The notes under the pieces: generated by a model
Told to the model about the DNA's origin: nothing
The model's database searches: none
Seen by the model: only the letters and a program-made list of their open reading frames with translations
Program-made: the position numbers and the translations under genes
Shown: piece by piece, positions 12,018 to 21,785 of the stretch
Numbering within the stretch: the first letter of the stretch is position 1
How the letters are laid out: each line of letters starts with the position of its first letter
NCBI RefSeq assembly: GCF_000350225.1
Contig: NW_005179363.1
Coordinates: 79,036 to 143,035 of the forward strand
Direction: 5' to 3'
DNA from: Chondrus crispus
Lineage: Eukaryota; Rhodophyta; Florideophyceae; Gigartinales; Gigartinaceae
DNA: 64,000 nucleotides

Positions 12018-12431
12018 GTGCTCTCACGTCAGTCTCGAAAACACGATTCCCTCCTTCGTGAAGGGGACGATGGCCTGCTACGGCGGGCACATCCCCGACT
12101 TTCCGACGTCGAACAAATCGTGCTTCCTGCCAACTTGAAGCCCCGTGTTCTTAAACTTGAACATTACTCGAAGCTCGCCGGGCATCGTGGACAAACAAGA
12201 ATGTATAATTACGTGAGAAAGACCTACTACTGGCGTCACATGGCAGCGGATATCTACGCCACCGTCAGAAATTGTTCAACGTGGGCGAAAAATAGACTCA
12301 AGCTTCGAAGAGCGATGAATCCCTTGAAACTATTCCCCGCCACCATGCCACTCACGAACCTATGCATTGACATTCTAGGACCACTCACGAAATCCAAGCG
12401 CGGTTGCAGGTTTCTCTTGGTCCGAGCGTGA
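12018..12431 (+). pseudogene. Gypsy A integrase, core mostly deleted
   Basis: The zinc-binding region is present (LEHYSKLAGHRGQTRMYNYVR, then CSTW), but the second Cys pair member is Trp. The core starts (LCIDILGPLTKSKRG, first catalytic Asp) and then stops. The next recognisable sequence, from about 12540, is the chromodomain. Compared with element C, roughly 800 bp with the second Asp and the Glu of D,D-35-E are missing, so this copy cannot integrate. Confidence 0.75.
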
Positions 12432-12539
12432 TGGAAATATCTAGAGAGTCTCTGCGAGTCGCTTCACATACGCGCCTCCGCCAGATGACGCACAACCGCC
12501 AGACCATCTCGCCGCAACGGAAAAGATCTTCAAGAAAAG

Positions 12540-12749
12540 AATCTCGAAGGCCCGAAGAAAGTGATGGAGGAAATTCTAGACCACCGAGTCCTGTCTTCGG
12601 GAGCAGTCGAGTTTCGAATCAAGTGGTACGGGTACCGTGAACCCACGTGGCAGCCCCGAAGTGATATCCTGGAGGAAGCCATCGCGACATACCTATGTGT
12701 ACGCTGCCGATACCCAAGGCAATTCCCCAAGAAAATCAAGCTATCCAGG
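12540..12749 (+). pseudogene. Gypsy A chromodomain (5' part of interrupted exon)
   Basis: The translation contains KVMEEILDHRVLSSG, then FRIKWYGY-EPTWQP, a chromodomain with the aromatic WYGY and TW positions. In chromoviruses this domain at the integrase end guides insertion to marked chromatin. The reading frame is cut at 12749 by element B and resumes in frame at 28461, ending at a TAA at 28542-28544. Confidence 0.8.
12745..12749. repeat. TSD (left) of Gypsy B: ccagg
   Basis: Identical to 28456-28460 on the far side of element B. Confidence 0.95.
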
Positions 12750-13766
12750 TGTAGTGCAATACGCACCTGACGAGGGGGGTGAAAAGAAGTGAAAAAGGAA
12801 ACAAATTGGATACTGTAGTCCGGGTTTTGGGGACACACGTGTGCGACGAAGCGCACGATTATTTTAATTATTTAATTTATTTACTAATTAGATCTAGAAT
12901 CTAGAGCCGGGAGCTACTGTACTCGCCCCGGCGGGGCTCTATATATCTTAGCCCTTTGACCGACCAAGTCAATAAACCAACCCGAGTTGCCAGAGTCTGA
13001 TATCGCCTTGGTTGAAGTTCGTCTTTTACAAGACATTCCCTTTAACTACAGATTGCTTTATCCTTTGCGCTCGGGGGTTCCCTTTTCTTTTCCTTTATTT
13101 CCCTATCCTTTTCTATCTCTAATTCTACCTATTTTTCCCTTATCTTGTGTTGGTGCCATCGGCCTGAGTTGCGACCGAACCGGTGTAGGTGTCTTTGCCA
13201 TCGGGCGACACAATTGACGTAGCGCTGTTACTGTGACCTATTTTCCGACGGAGACTGTTGCAACGACGTCTCCCTCGAAGGGCTTCGTCGCGTTAAAAGC
13301 CAGTGTTGGTGCCATCGGCCTCGGTTGCGACCGAACCAGTGTAGGTGTTTCGAGCCATCGGGCGGCACAGTTGACGTAGCGCTGTTACTTTTATTTCATC
13401 CCGTCGGGCTGCGTTGCGACGCCCCCGTCGAAGGCCTTGTCGCGTTACAAGGTTTCGCAGAAGCTCAACGAGCATTGGCCTTACAACCCAGTGGAACCGG
13501 GGTACATAAGTACGCGCCCCACCCCACACTCGTCGAGCAGTTCTCTTCGCAAGTCTCTACCACATCGATCCCGGGCCGGGCTATTTCTCTGTGCCCCCCC
13601 TTATCAGGGATCTGAGCTACTACGAGTCGGAAGCTCGTTTACACGGAGAAGGGAGAGTCGGACACTCCGTAGCGCTGTGCCATCGGCAGTTCTTCTTTTT
13701 GTTGCTGTTGTTGTTTTTGCTGGACCATCGGACCGCGGTCTCTGCCTGACAGGCGCATTGCACTAC
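12750..13766 (+). repeat. Gypsy B 5' LTR
   Basis: 1017 bp. Ends are TGTAGTGCAAT and ATTGCACTACA, an 11-bp perfect terminal inverted repeat shared by most LTRs of this family in the window. The middle holds tandem subrepeats of about 156 bp (units starting near 13147 and 13303). It closely matches 27466-28455. Confidence 0.95.
12940..12945 (+). promoter_or_regulatory. LTR TATA box
   Basis: TATATA in a GGGCTCTATATATCTTAGCCC context, conserved at the same place in the other LTRs of the family (50315-50322, 63003-63010). It would set transcription of the element about 190 bp into the LTR. Confidence 0.55.
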
Positions 13767-13771
13767 ATAAG

Positions 13772-13789
13772 TGGTCTCCCGACCTAGAA
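13772..13789 (+). promoter_or_regulatory. Primer-binding site of Gypsy B
   Basis: TGGTCTCCCGACCTAGAA five bases after the LTR. A partial second copy (cccgacctagaa) follows near 13806-13817. Confidence 0.75.
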
Positions 13790-13931
13790 TTGCGTACAGG
13801 AGACCCGACCTAGAAACTGCGTAAGCTGAAACGGACTACAGGAGTTGTCGCTGCGACGTAAGTTTATTTAGATGTTGTAGCGTTTTCTTTTTTTCGTTGT
13901 GTTAAGTTTGGTTCGTTTTTGGAAACGAACC

Positions 13932-16215
13932 ATGTCGACAAGCGCCCCCGGGGACGTCGGTCCCGGGGCGAGCAGAATCGGATCGGCAAGGGCGTCGAGG
14001 ATCCCGCGAGGTCCTCGCACCCGAAGCCAAGCCAATACGGCCACGGATCCCGAAGGTCAAGAATCACCGACGGGGATTGAAGCCGACAAGGATAAACTAT
14101 CCTACAGGTTCGAGAAGATGGGGGAGGAGATTCGCCAAGAGATGACGAAAAATCTCGAGGCTGAATTAGCCATTGTCCGTAAGCAACCGGAGTTGCAAGC
14201 ATCCGAGTTCCACACCGTTTTAGGAGAGCTGTCGGCTCGAGTGGATCTCGTCGAGAAGGAGCGAGGTGATGCGACCAACGGTGCGGAGCCGGAGGTCCTA
14301 GCTTCGTTGAAAATTCATTCAAGGACGCAAGGCGCGACGCGAATCAAGCTTTGGAGTCCTTGGGGAAATTTAGAGCCAGTATCGACGACAGGTTTGACCG
14401 CGCCGCTCATCGTCTCAAGGACCTTGAACAGGCCGCCGGGCAAGAGCCGCTCCCAACGGGTCGAGAAGGCGACCGTCGATCGAAGAAGGACAAGGCCGCT
14501 GTGCAGCGGAGTTCCAAGTCGAAGAGTTCAAAGAAGAATCTGCGACGCAGGAGCAAGAGTCACTGTAGTGACGAGCCGAAGGACCAAGACTCAATGACCG
14601 AGTCGAATGGCCTTTCCGAAGATGGTGACAACGGTTCGTCGAACCATGCCAGCAATTCCGAACATCGTTCAGAGGAAGGAAAAGGAATTTTGCAGGGCAA
14701 GAAAATTACCTCCAGACGGGGCGGGATCACTTCGTCCGCCTCGCGGAGAGACAAGGACGCTGAGCCAGAGGACGTCGCAACGCGACGCGGGCCGCGATGG
14801 GAGGAGTTGGAGGAGCTGAATCCGACCAACTACCTCTTCAAGAAATTACTTTCGTACCGAACGTACCGCTTGCGGAACCGGCAGACACATTTGTCAAGTT
14901 CCCGGCGGACCGCCGTGCGAAAAATCAGGAAAGATGTTCCGCCTAAGGTGAAGAAGGACAACACGTTCACAGGTGAGGACGGGTTCCTTTTGTTGGATTT
15001 TTTGGCAAAGTTAGTTCAAGAGTTTGATACTCAAGAAATGAACGAGGGGCAAGCGATCCGCTTGTGGCCCGAATTTCTAAGCGGCATCGCCTTGAGACAG
15101 TACACTTCGGTGTCTCAGACGGCCGGGGCCCATCACGGAAAGGTGTCCGTTTGGCCAGAGGCCGTACAGTGGTTGTTGAGGAGTTTCGCAACCGACGAGG
15201 CGATCCGTCAAGCCGTGCTCGCATTGCGAGAAGTTCAGCAAAGACCGTCTGAAGACGAGATGGAATTTTACATTCGCCTAACAGACGCGAGTAACCGCTG
15301 TGAGAATGTTTATCCTATGGAGGAGCAGATGACCATGTTCATCGACGGGCTAGATGCCAGTATTAAGCCCATGGTCTCGCAGTATCGACAAGATAACCGA
15401 GATGTCTCATTTTTGAGATTGGTAAACTACGCAAAGGCGCATGGCTCGGCGAGCCGCGCCAAGGACAAGAAGACCAAGAAGGTCAGAATTCAGACGCCGT
15501 CGACGTTCAGGGCCGGGAAGAAGCCGAGGGCTTCTTATCCCGGTCGTAAAGGTCACGCCGCCGTCCACTTAACCGAGTCAATCTCCGCGTCAGATGAACG
15601 CGGTGCGCACGGAAGCAGCGAAAATCATTATGAAGGAGCATTGGTAGCCGAAGGCAATTTTATTGAGCAATCGGAGGGCTACGGACACGAGGACTACGGG
15701 GCGAGCGGGTCGTCAACTCTACCGACGCCCACATACACGACGGAGTCGTTTTCAGAGCCCACGGACCCCGTGATGACGTTTCGGGGGCGCGGCCACACGC
15801 CGGCGCCGCGCATTCCGATGGAAGACAAGGGTACGACGTTTCGAAGGCCAGGCTGGATAGGAGGGCCGCAACGTCAAGGAAGGCCGCCGGCCCGTGGAGG
15901 ACCTAGGCCGCAATATCCTGTCAAGACACACGGACTGGTGTGCTATCATTGTTACGAAAGGGGCACGCCGCGCCAACGTGCATTCTTTCCCTCCGGGAAC
16001 TGCACCGAGTTTTGGGAAATTATGAGGCGTTGTCTTCGATGGACAGGTTAGGGATACCATCGACGAGTTATCTGAAGGTCAAGAATTGGTTCGATTCGCA
16101 GACGGCGAGCACGCCGAGTGCTTCAACGCCGAGGTCGAACCAACCCTTCAGAGGGCCCGCCGCGGGGCCCGCGTCGTCGGACGGGAGAAGGATCCCGCAG
16201 CGGCAGGAAAACTAG
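13932..16215 (+). pseudogene. Gypsy B gag
   Basis: ATG at 13932 starts the same protein as element C (STSAPGDVGPGAS). It has an N-terminal basic stretch, a coiled coil, a Ser/acidic linker, a capsid-type domain (about 15000-15440, MEFYIRLTDASNRCENV, then MTMFIDGLD), an RGRG region and a zinc knuckle (CYHCYE-GHA then C). Frame is lost by single-base deletions near 14310 and in the A-run at about 15956, inside the zinc knuckle. The stop (TAG, 16213-16215) is at the same place as in element C. Confidence 0.85.
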
Positions 16216-18402
16216 AGAGGGGAATCTGGCATGAGTCACGAGAGGCGCAGGTTCAACGTACTGCGTCCGGGACTCAGTCCCGTTCCCCGTCTCTAGCAAG
16301 AAGGGAAGACCTCGACGAGGAGGTAGTTGGAATAGTGGATAGGCCGAAGGAGCCGACTGTTGTCAAGAAAATTCTAAGTCGAGACAAGGATCGTCCGATG
16401 GATCAAATTCGTAGGCCCTGGTACAGGGTTAACCGAAAGAATGTCCTGAAAATATCTTGGTCCTCGCGCGAAAAAACTACAAAGTTTACGCGGATATTGG
16501 ACCAACGGTCGGATTGATGAGTCGAGTGTTGTCCGTGTTGGACACAGGTGCCGGACCGAATTGGGTTCGAAGGTCGGAACTTCCGGCAGGAATGGAAATG
16601 TTGGTGTCCTACGGACCGACCCAAGACATTGGCGACGCGAACAATAGGCCACTCCGGACTCTCGGCACAATTATAATGTCTGTGAGGCTTGGAATATTCG
16701 TGGCCGCAGCCGAGTTTATTGTATGCGAAAAACTAGCCGTCGCGCTAATTCTAGGCGCGGACTACTGTGACCGGTTTGTAGAAGCAATTTATCCAAGGAA
16801 GAAAACGGTGGAGTTGGCGGATTTCTCGGAGGTTCCGATAGTTAGGCGGTTCTCGACGAGAAAGGGGAAGAAGAATCTCGTCCCGGGAGAGGACGAGAAT
16901 GATGGAAAGGGGGAGCGAATTTCCCCTAAGGTAAAAGTGGCAAGAGCCACGACTATCGGGCCAGGGACGCAACGCGTTGTGGAATGCACCTCGAAGAGGG
17001 CGGGCTTGGTTGCGGGCTTGGTTGCGGTTCAGCCGTACTCGTCGTTGTACGAAAGGCACGGGTTGACGCGCACGAATGGTGTCGTTCAGGTTGAGCCTGA
17101 CAGGCCATTTCGTTCACTCGTTGCGAATTTTAGGACGTACCCTGTCAGGGTGCAGAAAGGCCAAGTGGTGGCGGAATTATTACCGCACCCGAGGGCCGCG
17201 CTCGAGAGCAAAACCACCATTGGTGAAGTTCTCGGAATTCAAGAAAGGAAGAAGGAAATTTTTCCTAATTCTACCAAGACGCCTAGGGGCGAGACAAGAT
17301 GCGACCCGTCGGATCAAGCGCGCGAGGACCAGCCAGAAGAACGGTCGAGTGGGCTCTCTGCGACGGCATCGTCGAAGCCGGAGCAGCGGATTGAGCCCGC
17401 ACCGCCGGACGTGGAGGAGCTCGACCTGAGCCACGTGCCGGAACGGCTGCGCGAGCGGTTCCGACAAATGTTGAAGAAATACTCTAAGATGTGGGATGGG
17501 ACCCTTGGTGAAATTAATACCACGGTCCACCGAATCGAGCTAGTCCCGGAGACCAGGCCCATCGCACAAGCTCCCTACCGAGCCGGTCTAAGGGCTCGGG
17601 AGGTTGAGGACGCAGAAGTACAGAAGATGTTAGAGGCAGGAGTCATCGAATCGGCGCAGTCAGAATGGGCCTCGCCCGTTTTATTAGTGCCCAAGCCGGA
17701 CGGATCGATGCGCTTTTGCGTAGACTACCGCAGGTTAAACGCGGTAACGGTAAAGGACACGTACCCTTTACCGCGCATGGATGAGTGCCTGGACTCGCTT
17801 GGTGACACCAAGGTTTTCTCCGCGTTGGACGCGATCTCGGGATATTGGCAGATGCCTATCCGTGAGTGCGACCGCGACAAGACCGCATTTTCGTGTCACT
17901 CAGGTCTGTATCGCTTCTCAAGAATTCCCTTCGGGCTAACCAACGCGCCAGCGACGTTCCAGAGAGCAATGGATATCCTGCTCTCTCCGTTCCGTTGGAA
18001 ATGCTGTTTGGTGTATCTGGATGACATAATAATTTTTAGCAAGTCGTGGTAGGAGCACATCGTGCACGTGGATGCAATACTTTCTGTATTGGAGAAGGCA
18101 AGTCTGAAGCTCAAGCTTCGCAAGTGCGAATTTTTCGTCGAAAAGATCAAGTACCTGGGCCATGTCGTTCGGCCAGGTACATTGGAGGTTGATGCCGCTC
18201 GCATCGCGGCGTTGGAACAAGTGAGGTACCCTCAAACGCAGACCCAGCTCAGAAGCTTCTTGGGACTTTGTAATATGTACCGTCGGTTTGTCCCACATTA
18301 CGCGAAAATCGCGCATCCGCTCAATCCACTATTGAAGAAGGGACAACCGGTCCAGTTGGAAGGATTCGACGAACCGTGCGAAAAAGCTTTTCATAAGCTC
18401 AA
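16086..18402 (+). pseudogene. Gypsy B pol, first part: protease and RT
   Basis: The pol frame is -1 relative to gag and overlaps the gag end by at least 130 bp. The protease has LSVLDTGAGPNWVRR and LILGADYC. RT has SEWASPVLLVPKPDGSMRFCVDYRRLN, SALDAISGYWQMP, FGLTNAPATFQRAMD and YLDD (18014-18025). A frame change near 16445 and a nonsense TAG at 18050-18052 (GAG in element C) break it. At 18402 it is cut by the solo LTR and resumes at 19534 once one ctcaa copy is discounted. Confidence 0.88.
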
Positions 18403-19528
18403 TGTAGTGCAGTGCAATACGCACCTGAAAAGGGGGGTGAAAAGAAAGGGAAATATTTTGGATATAACAAATAGTCCTGGTTGGGGGACACACGTGTGAA
18501 TAATTGCACAGTTTTAATTTTTAATTATTTTATTTTATTTAGTTAATTAGTTAGCATTAATTTTGCTGACATGAGATTAGATTTAGGATCTAGCGCCGCG
18601 AGCTACTGTAGTGGCTCCGGCGGGGCGATATATACCTTAGCCCTCTGACCACCAAGTCAGTAAAGGTAACCCGAGTTGCCAGAGTTGAATATCGCCTTTC
18701 CAGCACACTGGCGGCCGCTCGAGCATGCATCCAGATTACGTTATCCTTTGCGCTCGGGGGTTCCCTTTCCTTTTCCTTTATTTCACCTATCCTTTTCTAT
18801 TTCTATCTCTATATCTATTCCCTTATCTTGTGTTGGTTCCACAGTGCCTGATTGCGATCCGCATTGTGTAGACTTGAGTCATCGGGCTCTTGTGTTGGTT
18901 CTTTTGTTTGTTGTTGGTGCCATCGGCTTTGGTTGCGACCGGACCGGTGTAGGTGTCTTTGCCATCGGGCGACACGTGGGTGTAGTTCTGCTACTTGTTT
19001 ACGACCACCGACGGAGGCTGTTGCAACGACGTTTCCCTCGAAGGTCCTGTTGTGTATAAAGGACAGTGTTGGTTCCATCGGATACAGGTTGCGACCGTTC
19101 CGGTGTCGGTACTTTGCCATCGGGCAGTACGGAGGTGTAGCGCTGCTACGTGTTTGCTAATTCTCGACGGGCTGCGTTGCGACGCCCCCGTCGAAGACCT
19201 TATCAAGGGTATAAGGTGTAACAGGCGCTTCGCGGGCATTGGATTTACGACCCATCGGGCCCGGCTTCCTAATTACCGCCCCGAACTCGCCGAGCAACTA
19301 CCTGTACAAGACTCTACCACCATCCGTCCCGGGGCGGGCCTCTTCCTTTTTCCCCCCCTGTCAGGGACTTGAGCTACTGTGGGCCGCAAACCCACTTAAA
19401 GGGAAAGGGAGAATCGGACACTCCGTAGGGCTGTGCCGTCGGCAACTTTTGTTGGTTGTTGTTTGTTGGTTGTGTTGTCGCTGGACCGTTGGACCCTGGT
19501 TCCGGCCTGACAGGCACATTGCACTACA
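18403..19528 (+). mobile_element. Solo LTR inside Gypsy B pol
   Basis: Starts TGTAGTGCAGTGCAATAC and ends ATTGCACTACA. It is flanked by a perfect ctcaa duplication (18398-18402 and 19529-19533). No internal domain remains, as expected after recombination between two LTRs. It has at least three degenerate subrepeats starting near 18831, 18913 and 19068. It contains a suspicious vector-like stretch at 18701-18731. Confidence 0.92.
18701..18731. other. Cloning-vector polylinker-like sequence
   Basis: Adjacent or overlapping NotI (18711-18718), XhoI (18718-18723), SphI (18723-18728) and NsiI (18725-18730) sites, in the order and spacing I know from commercial pCR/pcDNA-type polylinkers. It replaces about 39 bp of normal LTR sequence seen at the matching place in 62784-63833. 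Likely contamination or a gap-closure artefact rather than biology. Confidence 0.75.
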
Positions 19529-20053
19529 CTCAAGGACGCCAACTTGGCACCGCCGGCGTTGGCGCTGCCGAAGAAGGACCTACCCTATTCGGTAGATACC
19601 GATGCAAGCGACTATCAAATAGGCACTGCATTATTTCAAACGCATCCGGATGCGCAACGTAAACCCATCGGGTTCTTTTCAAGAACGTTAGCCGCAGCCG
19701 AGAGAAACTATTCTGTATCAGAAAAAGAATGTCTAGAGGTAATTTGGGCCGTAAAGACTTCAAAATCATATCTATATGGCGAGCACTTCATTGTGCATAC
19801 CGACCATGCCTCATTGAGGTGGTTGATGAACGTAACCGACCCCAGCGGAAGATTAATCAGATGGAGGCTCCGCCTCTCCGAATTTGATTTCGAAATCAAG
19901 TACAAGAAGGGCAAGGCGAACAGCCAAGCTGACGTCCTGTCAAGATTACGGACCGCAGGAGAAACCGTCGACGAAATCGACGACGAAATCCCATGCTTTA
20001 TGGTCGAACCGGCCGAGGGCACAGTGGAGGACGAGGACAGTTTGACGCGTTAG
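19529..20053 (+). pseudogene. Gypsy B RNase H
   Basis: Continues pol after the solo LTR. LPYSVDTDASDYQIG holds the first catalytic Asp. GFFSRTLAAAERNYSVSEKECLEVIWAV holds the Glu. FIVHTDHASLRWLM and KANSQADVLSRL are the later conserved blocks. A one-base deletion near 20040 (in a T-run compared with element C) shifts the frame and gives a stop at 20051-20053. Confidence 0.85.
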
Positions 20054-21785
20054 ACGACATCCTCGCTCTTGAGGGGGGGCCGCCCCTGATCGCCTCGATC
20101 AATTCCAAGCTGTCACTCCGGAGGAGCTCATTCGCGAGCAAGCCGTCGACCCCTTCTGCAACCGCATAAAGGAAGAAATGGAAGCCGGAAAGGTGAGAAC
20201 GTTCAGCATGGAGACCGCGGAACTCGAAGGAACTCTATGCCGTACTGCGGCGGAGTTTGTACAAGTGGTGATACCACAATTGTTAAGGGACCGCGTCCTA
20301 GGGTTGAGCCACTACGCAAAATTGGCAGGCCACCCGGGAGGCAGGAAACTTTACAAGACATTGACAAGATATTTTTACTGGCCTACGATGGCCCTAGACT
20401 GCTACGCAGTCGCGAAGAATTGCGCCGCATGTGCGCGGGAAAGGGTGAAGTTAAGAAGAAACACGAAGGAAATGAAGCTGTTCACGCCCAAAGCTCCGCT
20501 GGAGTTTGTCGCCATCGACATCCTCGGCGAGCTAATTACAACTAAACGAGGAAATCGGTACATTCTCGTGATCAGCGATCGATACTCGAAATTGGTACGA
20601 ACCGTACCGTTGAAGAAGATATCAGCTACGCACATCGCACAAGCCTTCGTTCACCATTGGGTATTCGTGTACGGACCGCCGGTCAAGCTCCTGTCCGCCA
20701 ATGGAACACAGATCACGGCGCGGTTCTTTCAGAATGTCTGCTGAATTCTCGGCATACGCAACGTGTTCACGACTACGTACCACCCGCAAGCCAACCGCAA
20801 AGTTGAGAGGTTTAACCGCACGCTGACTTCCGCGTTGCGAAAATATGTTGGAGAGCATCCCAAGGACGGGGACCTATTTACCGACGCCGTGACGTTCGCA
20901 TACAACACGCAAGTTTATCGAACTACGAACATTGCGCCCTTCGAGCTGGTGTTAGCTCGGGCGCCGAGAAGCATTGCGTTACAAGCACAGCCAAGTTTGG
21001 AAGGATTTAGCTCGAATCGAGCGTACTACCTGAAATGGCAGTCGTGGTTGGAAAGCCTGATGAAAGGCGCTGGTAAGAGCTTGCGGAAAGAACAAGCGCA
21101 CTACAAGAGAAATTTCGACGCAAGGCTCCGCAAGTCGAAGTATGACATCCCTTCAGGATCATACGTATTACTTCGGAAAGAGCAAGGCACGGCCACCGAG
21201 CCGAAACATAAGTTGGCACAAGTGGCTACGGGTCCATATCAAGTGAAGGGGTCAACTGAGAATACGGTCGTCATTGTTATAGGCGACCAAGAAGAGCGCG
21301 TGTCGCGAGATAGAGTCGAATTAGCCCCTAGTCCCATGGACTACACGCCGATAATCGGGCCACGACAAGCGCTACAGTTCCTCAATCGAGAAGGGGAACG
21401 AGAAGAACCCGCCGCGCAAGCGAAGGATAGGACGGATGACGGACCTGTGATAAATGACGAAGCTGCGGGCACCCGGCCCGATCTACAAGAGATGGGAAGT
21501 TCGGAAGAACAGGATGAGGATGAGTCGTGGGGTCTTCGGAAGGGGGACGGACAGTTGGACACGCAGGAAGAAGGAGCCGAGAGTCAGGAGTATGTGATCG
21601 ACAAGATCGTGGACCACGGCTACGACGAGGAGAAATTAATTCTCAAAGTGAGATGGTACGGGTATACCACCGAGGACGCGACGTGGGAGCCCATTGAGCA
21701 GTTACCCCGCAGCGCAACAGTCAATTACTTGCGAAGGAAGCGGCTGTCCTTACCCGCGCAAATCGCGCGCGCGCTGCCTGGATAA
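20054..21785 (+). pseudogene. Gypsy B integrase with C-terminal chromodomain
   Basis: The HHCC zinc-binding region is intact (LSHYAKLAGHPGG, then CAAC). In the core the first Asp is present (FVAIDILGEL), but the second is changed: LLSANGTQ instead of SDNGTQ (GCC at 20697-20699). TGA at 20742-20744 truncates the frame (CGA in element C). The frame reopens to give the Glu block (VERFNRTL), an SH3-like GPY region (VATGPYQV) and a chromodomain at about 21590-21740 (EYVIDKIVDHGYDEE, then VRWYGY, then ATWEP). The stop is TAA at 21783-21785. Confidence 0.88.

Noticed and set aside
14560..14829. Minus-strand ORFs opposite gag and pol of A, B and C
   Set aside because: They are mirror images of the coding frames, repeated at the same places in B and C, and carry no motifs.
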